DNA from: JAXGTO01 sp040774885
GTDB taxonomy: Bacteria; Actinomycetota; Coriobacteriia; Coriobacteriales; Eggerthellaceae
DNA: 64,000 nt
Assembly (NCBI GenBank): GCA_040774885.1
Contig: JAXGTO010000004.1
Coordinates: 1-64,000 of the forward strand
Direction of reading: 5' to 3'
The notes beneath the pieces were generated by a model, which was not told where the DNA came from, did no database searches, and saw only the letters and a program-made list of their open reading frames with translations. The position numbers and the translations under genes are program-made. Of this stretch, positions 1-7,691 are shown piece after piece. The number at the start of each line of letters is the position of its first letter. Within the stretch, counting starts at the first letter, position 1.

Positions 1-666
1 GAGATCATGTTCCTCGGCTATCCCAACAACCCCACGGGAGCTATCGCAACCGACGAATACTTCGACAAGGCCATTGATTTCTGCATCGAACATGACATTC
101 TTCTGTGCCATGACAATGCCTATTGCGAGATCGGCTTCGACGGATATCGTGCTCCGAGCATCCTCGAACGTCCGCGTGCCATGGAATGCTGCATCGAGTT
201 CTTCAGCTTGTCTAAAGCCTACAACATGACCGGTTGGCGCATCGGCTTTGCGTGCGGAAACGAAACCGCTGTCCAGGCTCTGGGAATGGTGAAGAACAAT
301 CTTGACTCCGGACAGTTCAACGCTATCCAAGAAGCTGCCATTTGCGCGTTGTCCTCGTCTCAGCAGTGCATCGACGACATGTGCACGCTCTATCAACGGC
401 GCCGTGACCTCATCGTAGACGCGCTCCATGCCATCGGGGTCCAGTGCGACGCCCCCAAAGCCACCATCTACGTTTGGGCTAAGGTTCCTGATGGTTACAC
501 CAGTGAAGAATTCGCTACCAAATTGCTCCAGGAAGCGCATGTCATCGTTACGCCGGGATCTGGATACGGCCCTGATGGCGAAGGGTTTATCCGCATCTCC
601 CTCACCACTCCCGACGACCGCCTTTTGGAAGCCGTCGATCGCATGAAGGCTTCGATGGCTCAATGA
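1..666 (+). CDS. dapL: LL-diaminopimelate aminotransferase, C-terminal part (5' end outside window)
   Basis: PLP-dependent fold-type I aminotransferase of the DapL type, which makes LL-diaminopimelate from tetrahydrodipicolinate for lysine and peptidoglycan synthesis in the cytoplasm. The reading frame is already open at base 1, so the gene begins upstream; about 221 residues are visible of a family near 390-410. Seen here: YPNNPTGA substrate loop, HDNAYCEIGFDG with the PLP-phenol aspartate, the Schiff-base lysine in SLSKAYNMTGWRIGF, and a C-terminal arginine in GEGFIRISLT. The match around NMTGWR and DSGQFNAIQ is closer to DapL than to generic aspartate aminotransferases. The next gene, hflX, starts 42 bases downstream in the same frame. 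Confidence 0.85.
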   Translation, partial: EIMFLGYPNNPTGAIATDEYFDKAIDFCIEHDILLCHDNAYCEIGFDGYRAPSILERPRAMECCIEFFSLSKAYNMTGWRIGFACGNETAVQALGMVKNNLDSGQFNAIQEAAICALSSSQQCIDDMCTLYQRRRDLIVDALHAIGVQCDAPKATIYVWAKVPDGYTSEEFATKLLQEAHVIVTPGSGYGPDGEGFIRISLTTPDDRLLEAVDRMKASMAQ

Positions 667-708
667 AGCATTTCACCTGCAGCGTCCTTCGAAAGCTGAG
701 CGGTACGC

Positions 709-2016
709 GTGTCGACCAATCCTAGAAGGTTCGGACCCCACGATACGGCCGAGATGCCCGAAAGGGCCGTTTTGGTCGGTGTCGAATTGCCAGGAAGCGA
801 TTGGTCGCTTGATGAAACCATGGCCGAGCTCGAACGCTTGGTCCAAACCGCTGGTGCACAGGTAGTCGCTTCCACTTCTCAGAAGTTGGAAACCATCAAC
901 CCGCGCACTTTCGTCGGATCGGGCAAAGCTGAAGAAATCGCCGGCCTATGTCGGTCGTTTGCTGCCGATTTAGTGGTGTTCGATGACGAATTATCTCCCT
1001 CGCAGCAGTCGAATCTTGAAAAGTCTGTCGGCAAAGAGGTCAAAGTCATCGACAGAACGGCGCTGATTCTCGATATCTTCGCACTTCATGCCACCAGTCG
1101 AGAAGGTCGGCTTCAAGTTCGATTGGCCCAAAATGAATACCTGCTTCCTCGCTTGCGGGGTATGTGGGCCCATCTTGCTTCGAACAGGATGGGCGGCGGT
1201 GTCGGCTCTCGTTTCGGCGAGGGCGAAAGTCAGCTGGAAGTTGACAGGAGAATGGTGCGCAAACGCATCACTTCCATCAAACGCGAGCTCAAGGAGCTTG
1301 ACGAAAACCGTGAAGTGCAACGCAAGACACGTGCCGACAGCGGCGTAACGCGCATTGCTTTGGCTGGCTATACCAATGCAGGAAAATCCAGCTTGCTCAA
1401 CAAGCTGACCGGGGCAGGGGTTCTCAGCTACGACAAACTGTTCGCCACCCTTGATTCAACAACGCGTCAGTATGCTCTTCCCGAAGGGCGCAAGGTGACG
1501 CTTACCGATACCGTTGGATTCATTCAGAAGCTGCCAACCACTTTGGTCCAGGCTTTCAAATCGACGTTGGATGAAATCGTCGAATCCGATCTTATCTTGC
1601 AAGTGACCGATGCCTCGTCGCAAGATTATCCGCATCAAATGGAGGCTGTCGATATCGTGCTTGGACAAATCGGTGCCCAAGGCATCGATCGCATCGTCGT
1701 GTTCAATAAAGCAGATCTGCTCGATGCTTCTGAATCGGGTGCGCTTCAAAAACGCAATCCTGACGCTATTTTGATTTCAGCGCAGACAGGACAAGGAATC
1801 GACGATCTCATAGAGCGCATCTCGCAGGTTCTGGCGGCACGCGAAACGTTGATGGAGCTGCTCATTCCCTTCAACAGAGGCGATGTCGTTTCGATTGTCC
1901 ATGAACGCTGCAATATCATCGATGAGCGCTACGATAGCGCAGGAACATTGCTCACCGTGCGGGTAGGGGAGCGGTTTCGAGAGATTCTAGAACCTTTTTC
2001 TTTTGATGCAAAATGA
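709..2016 (+). CDS. hflX: HflX GTPase (ribosome-splitting factor)
   Basis: Translation-associated GTPase that binds the 50S subunit and rescues or splits stalled ribosomes under stress. The 435 residues fit the family. The N-terminal nucleotide-binding-like domain contains NPRTFVGSGKAEEI near residue 62, a helical linker follows, and the G domain shows G1 GYTNAGKS near residue 220, G3 DTVGF near 267 and G4 NKAD near 333. The start is a GTG at 709 just after an in-frame stop at 697; no strong Shine-Dalgarno is visible, and ATG 754 is a possible alternative that would still keep the conserved region. It converges on lexA. Confidence 0.93.
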   Translation: MSTNPRRFGPHDTAEMPERAVLVGVELPGSDWSLDETMAELERLVQTAGAQVVASTSQKLETINPRTFVGSGKAEEIAGLCRSFAADLVVFDDELSPSQQSNLEKSVGKEVKVIDRTALILDIFALHATSREGRLQVRLAQNEYLLPRLRGMWAHLASNRMGGGVGSRFGEGESQLEVDRRMVRKRITSIKRELKELDENREVQRKTRADSGVTRIALAGYTNAGKSSLLNKLTGAGVLSYDKLFATLDSTTRQYALPEGRKVTLTDTVGFIQKLPTTLVQAFKSTLDEIVESDLILQVTDASSQDYPHQMEAVDIVLGQIGAQGIDRIVVFNKADLLDASESGALQKRNPDAILISAQTGQGIDDLIERISQVLAARETLMELLIPFNRGDVVSIVHERCNIIDERYDSAGTLLTVRVGERFREILEPFSFDAK

Positions 2017-2042
2017 CGGACGGGGAAGCAAGTCCCCGTCCG
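2017..2042. terminator. Hairpin between convergent hflX and lexA
   Basis: Perfect 10-bp inverted repeat CGGACGGGGA / TCCCCGTCCG with a 6-base loop, immediately after the hflX stop and 36 bases beyond the lexA stop. The minus-strand side is followed by TCATTTTG, a weak U-tract; the plus side has none. Probably a shared terminator. Confidence 0.6.
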
Positions 2043-2077
2043 CATCCAAGAAGATGATTCTAAGCGAATACCTGCGG

Positions 2078-2710
2078 CTAACGCACGCGACGGAAGAGCG
2101 CAACGACTTTGCCGACGATGCTGCAATCTCTGGTGATTATAGGCTCCATCGATGAATTTTCGGGCTGGAGCCTGATGTGATCCGCTTCTTTGTAAAAACG
2201 TTTCACCGTTGCTCCATCGTCAATCAGGGCCACTACGATTTCTCCGTTATTTGCAGTTTGCTGTTCTTTGACGACCAAGTAGTCGCCATCATTGATGCCG
2301 GCCTCGATCATAGACTCGCCATGAACCGACAACAAAAACGAAGCGGAGTCGCCGACGATTTCAACTGGTAGCGTGATCTGCTCGGTTATGTTTTCATCGG
2401 CCAGAAGAGGTTCGCCGGCTGCTACGTTGCCGACCAAAGGAAGCTCGACAACGTTTGAATAAGCTGCCGTGACAGGAGCGGATTCTCCAATAGATTGATC
2501 CGCAAGCGTTATGGAACGTGATTTGAGCGGGTCTCGATTGATGAGGCCCTTATCCTCCAGCGCTTTCAAATGCACGTGCACGGTAGAAGGGGAGGAGAGG
2601 TCGAGTGCGGCGCAGATTTCACGCACAGTGGGACCGTAGCCCTTCTCGGCAATGAAATCCTCTATGCAGGTGAGAACCGCTTGCTGGCGCTTTGTGATTC
2701 CCTTTTCCAT
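2078..2710 (-). CDS. lexA: LexA SOS repressor
   Basis: Master repressor of the SOS DNA-damage response; RecA-stimulated self-cleavage inactivates it. The protein is 210 residues: N-terminal winged helix (ITKRQQAVLTCIEDF onward), then an S24-type autoprotease with an Ala-Gly cleavage site in NVAAGEP, nucleophile serine in VHGESM and lysine in YLVVKEQ. The open frame extends 27 codons further upstream, but ATG 2710 is chosen because AAAGGATCC gives a ribosome-binding site and the added residues are not LexA-like. The promoter region carries three LexA-type dyads, so the gene should be autoregulated. A small gene is transcribed divergently. Confidence 0.95.
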   Translation of the reverse strand: MEKGITKRQQAVLTCIEDFIAEKGYGPTVREICAALDLSSPSTVHVHLKALEDKGLINRDPLKSRSITLADQSIGESAPVTAAYSNVVELPLVGNVAAGEPLLADENITEQITLPVEIVGDSASFLLSVHGESMIEAGINDGDYLVVKEQQTANNGEIVVALIDDGATVKRFYKEADHIRLQPENSSMEPIITRDCSIVGKVVALFRRVR

Positions 2711-2727
2711 GCTGGATCCTTTCATCA

Positions 2728-2741
2728 CGAACAAATGTTTG
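2728..2741. promoter_or_regulatory. LexA operator (Cheo box), site 1
   Basis: CGAACAAATGTTTG matches the Gram-positive LexA consensus CGAACRNRYGTTYG at every defined position. It lies 17 bases upstream of the lexA start codon, inside its 5' untranslated region, and would support autorepression. Confidence 0.88.
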
Positions 2742-2750
2742 ATAATTTCA

Positions 2751-2779
2751 TTGACAAGAACCTTTGTTCGATTTACAGT
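2751..2779 (+). promoter_or_regulatory. Promoter of the SOS-controlled small gene
   Basis: A perfect -35 hexamer TTGACA (2751-2756), a 17-base spacer and a -10-like TACAGT (2774-2779) point towards the ATG at 2821. A LexA-type dyad lies inside the spacer, so LexA would block RNA polymerase directly. On the minus strand TATACT (2782-2777) is a candidate -10 for lexA. Confidence 0.65.
2758..2769. promoter_or_regulatory. LexA-type operator, site 2
   Basis: GAAC-N4-GTTC dyad (GAACCTTTGTTC) located between the -35 and -10 of the divergent small gene. The outer dyad matches the LexA box; the inner bases deviate from the consensus, so affinity is probably lower than at site 1. Confidence 0.62.
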
Positions 2780-2785
2780 ATACAC

Positions 2786-2797
2786 GAACATTGGTTC
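2786..2797. promoter_or_regulatory. LexA-type operator, site 3
   Basis: GAAC-N4-GTTC dyad (GAACATTGGTTC) preceded by C, matching the outer Cheo-box positions. It lies just upstream of the lexA -10 candidate and downstream of the small gene's -10, so it could act on both promoters. Confidence 0.65.
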
Positions 2798-2820
2798 TAT
2801 GCAAGAGCAAGGAGGCAGTT

Positions 2821-3141
2821 ATGAAGCAGTATCAAGATCGCTGGGAAGTGGTCGGAACTAATGCTTTGAAGCCCGATTGTTCTCGATACAGCAATGAAAA
2901 CGAGCGCATCATCGAGTTTCCTCAGCACCGTTCGGAAGGACATGGTCGATCTATTCGCGATCGTGCGGTCCATGTATCAAGGAAGGCTTATCGCGCCGTC
3001 GATCGCAGCGACTTCGCTGCAGACATGCGATACGGTTCACTGAAAGGAAAGCCCATTGGCCGTACGCCTCGATGGCTTGTCGGCCTGGCTGGCGGCATAT
3101 ATACCGCTATGGCCATCGCGGCGCTCTTTTTCGCTGTTTGA
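2821..3141 (+). CDS. Small tail-anchored membrane protein under LexA control, function unknown
   Basis: A 106-residue protein not recognised as any known family. Residues 1-85 are polar and rich in arginine (for example EGHGRSIRDRAVHVSRKAYR), without a signal peptide; residues about 86-106, WLVGLAGGIYTAMAIAALFFAV, form a single transmembrane helix ending at the last codon, so an N-in tail-anchored topology is likely. The start has a clear AGGAGG (2810-2815) five bases upstream. It is divergent from lexA and carries two LexA-type dyads at its promoter, the position where other Gram-positives often encode an SOS division inhibitor (YneA, DivS). Unlike those it shows no N-terminal anchor or LysM domain. 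A role in damage-induced division arrest is inference. Confidence 0.8.
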   Translation: MKQYQDRWEVVGTNALKPDCSRYSNENERIIEFPQHRSEGHGRSIRDRAVHVSRKAYRAVDRSDFAADMRYGSLKGKPIGRTPRWLVGLAGGIYTAMAIAALFFAV

Positions 3142-3155
3142 GTTCGTTGCCCTTT

Positions 3156-3184
3156 CGGGCCCCATTCGTTATGGATGGGGCCCG
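3156..3184 (+). terminator. Hairpin after the SOS-controlled gene
   Basis: CGGGCCCCAT / ATGGGGCCCG, a perfect 10-bp stem with a 9-base loop, 15 bases after the stop codon. No U-tract follows. Probably a U-less terminator insulating nrdR. Confidence 0.5.
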
Positions 3185-3267
3185 GCATCCAAACGCATCT
3201 TGTGTCATTGCACCCACTGCATGACGGCATATATGGTAGTCTGAACTCCTACGACGTTAGGAGTTGT

Positions 3268-3711
3268 ATGCGCTGTCCGTCTTGCGGGTACCTTGAATCA
3301 AAAGTTGTCGACTCTCGTCCATCAGAAGATGGCACATCTATTAGAAGACGCAGGGAATGCCTTGAATGCGGTCGTCGGTTCACTACATATGAACGATTGG
3401 GCGATAATCCGCTTGTTGTTATCAAGTCCGATGGCACTTCGGAGGTCTATGACCGCCAAAAGATATTCAGGGGGCTCATGATCGCCTGCGCAAAGCGCCC
3501 GGTGTCCGCCGATCAAATCGATGCCTTGGTCGATGAGCTCGAAAGCGATCTTCGCAACAACTCGCAAAGCGAGATTACCTCAAAAGCATTGGGTGACAAG
3601 GCGCTTCAGAAACTCAAGGATCTCGATGAGGTAGCTTATATCAGGTTTGCAAGCGTTTATAAAGATTTCAAAAGCCTGGATGAGTTCAGCACGGCTTTGA
3701 AGGGGATGTGA
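3268..3711 (+). CDS. nrdR: NrdR, ATP-cone transcriptional repressor of ribonucleotide reductase genes
   Basis: Senses ATP/dATP and represses nrd operons. The protein is 147 residues, the usual length: an N-terminal zinc ribbon with MRCPSC and CLECGRRF (Cys3, 6, 31, 34), then an ATP-cone domain (about residues 46-136). The frame is open upstream, but ATG 3268 is the family start and has AGGAG at 3259-3263. It sits seven bases before dut and next to lexA, forming a small DNA-precursor and DNA-damage cluster. No NrdR box was recognised in the window. Confidence 0.95.
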   Translation: MRCPSCGYLESKVVDSRPSEDGTSIRRRRECLECGRRFTTYERLGDNPLVVIKSDGTSEVYDRQKIFRGLMIACAKRPVSADQIDALVDELESDLRNNSQSEITSKALGDKALQKLKDLDEVAYIRFASVYKDFKSLDEFSTALKGM

Positions 3712-3718
3712 CGCTTCT

Positions 3719-4168
3719 ATGACTCACGACACCGTGGAATTGCCTATTCGGAAGCTCGACGCGGCAGCGTCGATTCCGGTTTCTGCCTATGCTGGCGATG
3801 CCGGCATCGATCTTTGCTCTATCGAAGAGGTTGATCTTGCACCATTCGAGCGCCGGCTTATCGGAACCGGGCTTGCCATGGCGATACCTGAAGGCTATGC
3901 CGGGTTCGTTCTTCCTCGCAGCGGATCTGCAATCAAACGAGGCCTTTCCCTGGTCAACGCTCCCGGGCTTATCGATAGCAATTATCGTGGTGAATTGAAA
4001 TGCATAGCAATCAATCTTGACGCCGATCAATCGATTCACATCGAATGCGGCGAACGTATCGCCCAGTTGGTGTTGATGCGCGTCGCGGAAGTTTCGCCTG
4101 TTCGCGTGGAAGCGCTTGATGCTACGCAGCGTGGCGTCGGGGGATTCGGAAGCAGCGGAACCAAGTAA
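3719..4168 (+). CDS. dut: Deoxyuridine 5'-triphosphate nucleotidohydrolase (dUTPase)
   Basis: Hydrolyses dUTP to dUMP and pyrophosphate, keeping uracil out of DNA and supplying dTMP synthesis. At 149 residues it is a standard trimeric dUTPase with all five motifs: DAGIDL (motif 1), PRSGSA (motif 2), GLIDSNYRGE (motif 3), ERIAQLV (motif 4) and RGVGGFGSSG (motif 5, the glycine-rich lid). It starts seven bases after the nrdR stop, so the two are probably co-transcribed, and a canonical terminator follows. Confidence 0.96.
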   Translation: MTHDTVELPIRKLDAAASIPVSAYAGDAGIDLCSIEEVDLAPFERRLIGTGLAMAIPEGYAGFVLPRSGSAIKRGLSLVNAPGLIDSNYRGELKCIAINLDADQSIHIECGERIAQLVLMRVAEVSPVRVEALDATQRGVGGFGSSGTK

Positions 4169-4173
4169 TATCC

Positions 4174-4200
4174 AAGACCTCCTGCGGGAGGTCTTTTCTT
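4174..4200 (+). terminator. Rho-independent terminator after dut
   Basis: AAGACCTCC / GGAGGTCTT, a 9-bp stem with a 4-base loop, runs into TTCTT. It is one of the few hairpins in the window with a recognisable U-tract. Confidence 0.8.
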
Positions 4201-4277
4201 ACCCTTTTCGTTGAGAATTCTTAACGGTGGGGGATGGATGGGGACAGCGGTTAAACGAGTCGAAACAAGGGGAGACA

Positions 4278-5624
4278 ATGGCATCGCTTGGTCATAAAGA
4301 ACGTCCTATCATCAAGGTTGACGACAGGGTAAAACCCATTAAGGCAGTGCCTTTGGCTCTGCAGCATTTCATGTCTATGTTCGGGTCAACGGTCCTGGTG
4401 CCATATCTCACCGGCATGTCGGCATCTCTGGCCATTATGTGCTCTGGTATCGGAACCATACTGTATCTCCTGGTCACTCGTGGGAAAATTCCGAGTTATC
4501 TGGGTTCGTCTTTTGCCTTCATCACTCCGATAGCCGTTGTGGGCGCTTCTATGGGCGTAGAGGCAGCGCTGGGGGGCATCGTCGTCGCCGGCTTGGTGTA
4601 TATAGCAGTCGCAGGAATCGTCAAGCTCATAGGCACGGCATGGATAGACAAAGTGCTGCCGACACCCGTAGTTGCCTCCGTGATCATCGTCATCGGCCTC
4701 GGCCTTTCTTCAACGGCCGTCGAAATGGCATTTTTCAATGGCGGCTATTCCACAGGGGGAGATTTCGTCTTCGTCGGTTTTTTGGTTGCTTTGCTCACTT
4801 TGGTGGTAGCTATCGTGTTTTCCGCATGCTTCACGGGATTTTGGTCGACCATACCGGTACTCGTGGGTATCATCGTCGGCTACATCGCCGCCTGCTTTGC
4901 AGGCTTGGTCGATTTCCAGCCGGTTATGGATGCTGCATGGTTCGGTTTGCCTAATCTTGTTCATCCAACTTTCAATATTGCGGCGATACTTCTGATCGCT
5001 CCGGTGTCGTTCGTAGTGATCATCGAACATATCGGTCATCTTCTTGTTGTCGGAGAGGTAGTTGGCAAGAATTACAACAAGATGCTTCCACAGTCATTGC
5101 TCGGCGATGGATTGGCTACGGTGTGCGCGGGTTTTCTTGGAGGAACACCCGCAACGACCTATGCGGAGAACATCGGCGTCATGAGCGCTACGCGCGTGTA
5201 TTCGACGCAGATCTTCTGGTATGCAGGCGCCTTTGCTTTCATCATCGGCGGATTTTGCCCTAAGGTCGAAGCGCTCATAGATTCGATTCCCGTTTGCGTT
5301 ATGGGAGGCGTTTCTCTTCTTTTGTTCGGACTCATCGCTTCCAACGGTTTGCGCATGCTCGTCGATGGTCGTGTTGATTTCTCCAAAGCCCGCAATTTGA
5401 TGTTGGTATCAGCCGTGCTGGTAATCGGTGTGGGCATGGAATGTGCCGGCATCAAAATTCCGCTCGGTGATTACAGTCTGCCTGGTATGGCCACCAGTGC
5501 CATTGTCGGCGTTATCTTGAATCTGGTTCTTCCCAAAGAAACGCCGCAGGATGATATCTATCCATCGGATTTGAATGATGCGATGCGCAAGGAAATTCTT
5601 GAGCTTGAAGGTCCGGCTGAATAA
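4278..5624 (+). CDS. uraA: Uracil permease (NCS2 family)
   Basis: Proton-coupled nucleobase importer in the cytoplasmic membrane. The 448 residues contain the roughly 14 hydrophobic segments of the NCS2 fold, FGSTVLVPYLTG in the first re-entrant part and the uracil-permease signature GGTPATTYAENIGVM near residue 290. The chosen start ATG 4278 has GGGGAG upstream; a longer frame begins at 4227 without support. Transcribed alone after the dut terminator; a near-palindrome CGTTGAGAATTCTTAACG (4209-4226) lies in its leader. Closest in type to UraA/PyrP rather than to xanthine permeases because of the AENIGVM motif. Confidence 0.9.
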   Translation: MASLGHKERPIIKVDDRVKPIKAVPLALQHFMSMFGSTVLVPYLTGMSASLAIMCSGIGTILYLLVTRGKIPSYLGSSFAFITPIAVVGASMGVEAALGGIVVAGLVYIAVAGIVKLIGTAWIDKVLPTPVVASVIIVIGLGLSSTAVEMAFFNGGYSTGGDFVFVGFLVALLTLVVAIVFSACFTGFWSTIPVLVGIIVGYIAACFAGLVDFQPVMDAAWFGLPNLVHPTFNIAAILLIAPVSFVVIIEHIGHLLVVGEVVGKNYNKMLPQSLLGDGLATVCAGFLGGTPATTYAENIGVMSATRVYSTQIFWYAGAFAFIIGGFCPKVEALIDSIPVCVMGGVSLLLFGLIASNGLRMLVDGRVDFSKARNLMLVSAVLVIGVGMECAGIKIPLGDYSLPGMATSAIVGVILNLVLPKETPQDDIYPSDLNDAMRKEILELEGPAE

Positions 5625-5904
5625 CGACCGCCAAAACTGAAAACTTAGAAAATATTGCCATTTTCCTTGAGTAAGTAGTCATCGAAAACCAAAACAGGGC
5701 CTTAGAACGGCTCTCAGTGCCTTGCTCTATAAAACACCAGTTCAGAGGCTAGTTATAATTGTGGTATTGGTTTAAGTCGGTAACATATCGATCAGAATGA
5801 TCACGAAAGACCATTTCTTGGAATAAAAACCATGATAATATATGTTATGTAAACCTAGCTTAAACTAAACTGACACGAGTTCTGGAATGCACCTCCCCTG
5901 ATGT
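5625..5904. other. AT-rich intergenic region between convergent genes
   Basis: About 280 bases, visibly richer in A+T than the flanking genes, between the uraA stop and the phosphoglucomutase stop. No convincing open frame, RNA gene or strong terminator was seen; only short imperfect dyads such as GAAAAT...ATTTTC near 5648. Confidence 0.5.
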
Positions 5905-7587
5905 TTAGTCGAGCAATTTGCGGGCCGATGCTTCCAACGTGTCGAGGATCTCGTCGCCAGCAGCTTCATCGCTGCCACGCGAAAATAGATAAGCTTTGAT
6001 TTTCGGCTCTGTTCCGCTGGGGCGGATAATCACTTTGCAGGTATTCGGCAGTCGGTATTCCAAGACGTTGGCTTTGGGAAGATTTGCATAGCCGGTCTGG
6101 TAATCAATCGAGGATTCAACGGGCATATCTGCAAACGATTCAGGTGACTTTTCCCGCAGCCTCGCCATGATTTGGGCCATCTTCAACGAGCCATCGGCTC
6201 CATCGAAGGATAAGCTGATGGTTCGGTTGCGGTAATACCCATAGCGTTCATAGAGGCTCTCGATTGCTTGAGCCAGGTTCATCCCCTTGCTTTTCCAGTA
6301 ACGCGTCATCTCGCAGATGAGCATCGATGCATTGACGGCATCTTTGTCGCGAACATGCGGGCCACTCAGATAGCCGTAGCTTTCTTCAAATCCGAAGATG
6401 AAGCGATTTTCTTGATGCGTTTTTTCAAGACGACCGATCACCTCGCCGATATATTTGAAACCGGTAAGGACCCTTTCTATTTCAAATCCATAGGTTTTGG
6501 CAAGGTCATCGACCATTACCGTTGAGACGATCGTCGTCACAGCAATTGCATTATTTGGTAGTAATCCCAGTTCAGAGCGCATATTTCCAATGTAGTCCAA
6601 TAAGAGAACACCTGTTTCATTTCCTGAAAGCAAGCGTATTTCTCCCCCATCCTCTACGGCGATTCCCACACGATCCGCATCGGGGTCTGTTGCCAGCAAT
6701 ACATCGGGATGAACGCTGCGGCAAACGGCAATCCCCTCTTGAAGCGCTTCTTTGATCTCGGGATTGGGATACGGGCAGGTTGGAAAAGAACCGTCAGGGT
6801 CTTTTTGGCTTTCCACCAAAGTGATGTCATCGACGCCGATGCGATGGAGTATCTGCGTTACGCATTCCAGGCCCGTGCCGTTCAACGGTGTATAAACGAC
6901 GTTCAAATCCACATCTTTGCCCTCAGGGCTTGAAATGTCTTGGTCCTGAACGGCATCGAGGAATCGCTCGAGCGTCCCTTCGTCCATCAGAGTCGTCCAT
7001 CCCTCTTCGATGGCTTGGGGAAAGGGCATTGTCAAAACGTCGGAGAATTCATCGATGCCGTCGATGGCCTTTTGTATGGCAACCGCCGCATCGCTTGTTA
7101 TCTGGCATCCGTCGGGCCCATAAACCTTGTAACCGTTGTATGCTGCCGGATTATGGCTTGCGGTAAGGCAGATCCCTGCCGAGCAAGAAAGATCGCGAAC
7201 GGCGAAGCTGAGTGCCGGCGTAGGCTCGATACGCGGATAGATATGGGAGCGGATGCCGTTGGCAGCGAGCACGCCGGCCACCGTCTGCTCGAAGAGCTTT
7301 CCCTTATGGCGACTATCGCGTGCTATGGCAACGCTGGGGTTATCGAACGTGGCATTCAGGTATTCGGCCAAGCCTTGGGTTGCCTTCCCCACCGTGTAGA
7401 TGTTCATGCGGTTGGTCCCAGCTCCGATGACTCCGCGTAATCCGGCTGTCCCGAATGCGAGGTCTTGGAAAAACGCATCATCCAAGGCGCTTTCTTTTCC
7501 AGGGGAAAGAAGCTCAGCGAGCTGATCGGAAAGCTCCTCGTCTTCTACTTTGGACTTCCACAGCAGTGCCTTATCTCGGGTATCCAT
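5905..7587 (-). CDS. Phosphoglucomutase / phosphomannomutase (alpha-D-phosphohexomutase)
   Basis: Interconverts hexose 1- and 6-phosphates, feeding glycolysis and cell-envelope sugars. The 560-residue protein has the four alpha-D-phosphohexomutase loops: catalytic phosphoserine in TASHNPAAYNGYK (Ser144), metal loop DPDADRVGIAV near residue 300, sugar loop GFEESYGYL and phosphate loop RPSGTEPKIKAYL near the C-terminus. Length and the GTAGLRG start place it with PgcA/PGM2-type enzymes. ATG 7587 has GGTGA eight bases upstream. It is divergent from the DUF2974 gene. Confidence 0.92.
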   Translation of the reverse strand: MDTRDKALLWKSKVEDEELSDQLAELLSPGKESALDDAFFQDLAFGTAGLRGVIGAGTNRMNIYTVGKATQGLAEYLNATFDNPSVAIARDSRHKGKLFEQTVAGVLAANGIRSHIYPRIEPTPALSFAVRDLSCSAGICLTASHNPAAYNGYKVYGPDGCQITSDAAVAIQKAIDGIDEFSDVLTMPFPQAIEEGWTTLMDEGTLERFLDAVQDQDISSPEGKDVDLNVVYTPLNGTGLECVTQILHRIGVDDITLVESQKDPDGSFPTCPYPNPEIKEALQEGIAVCRSVHPDVLLATDPDADRVGIAVEDGGEIRLLSGNETGVLLLDYIGNMRSELGLLPNNAIAVTTIVSTVMVDDLAKTYGFEIERVLTGFKYIGEVIGRLEKTHQENRFIFGFEESYGYLSGPHVRDKDAVNASMLICEMTRYWKSKGMNLAQAIESLYERYGYYRNRTISLSFDGADGSLKMAQIMARLREKSPESFADMPVESSIDYQTGYANLPKANVLEYRLPNTCKVIIRPSGTEPKIKAYLFSRGSDEAAGDEILDTLEASARKLLD

Positions 7588-7691
7588 CCGCTCACCTTCG
7601 GGTATGGGGTTTGATGTTCATCGGTATTGTAGCAAGTGCCCGGCAACCAGGTAGTAAAATGGATGAAATAACCGATGGAGGGCGGAGTTGC

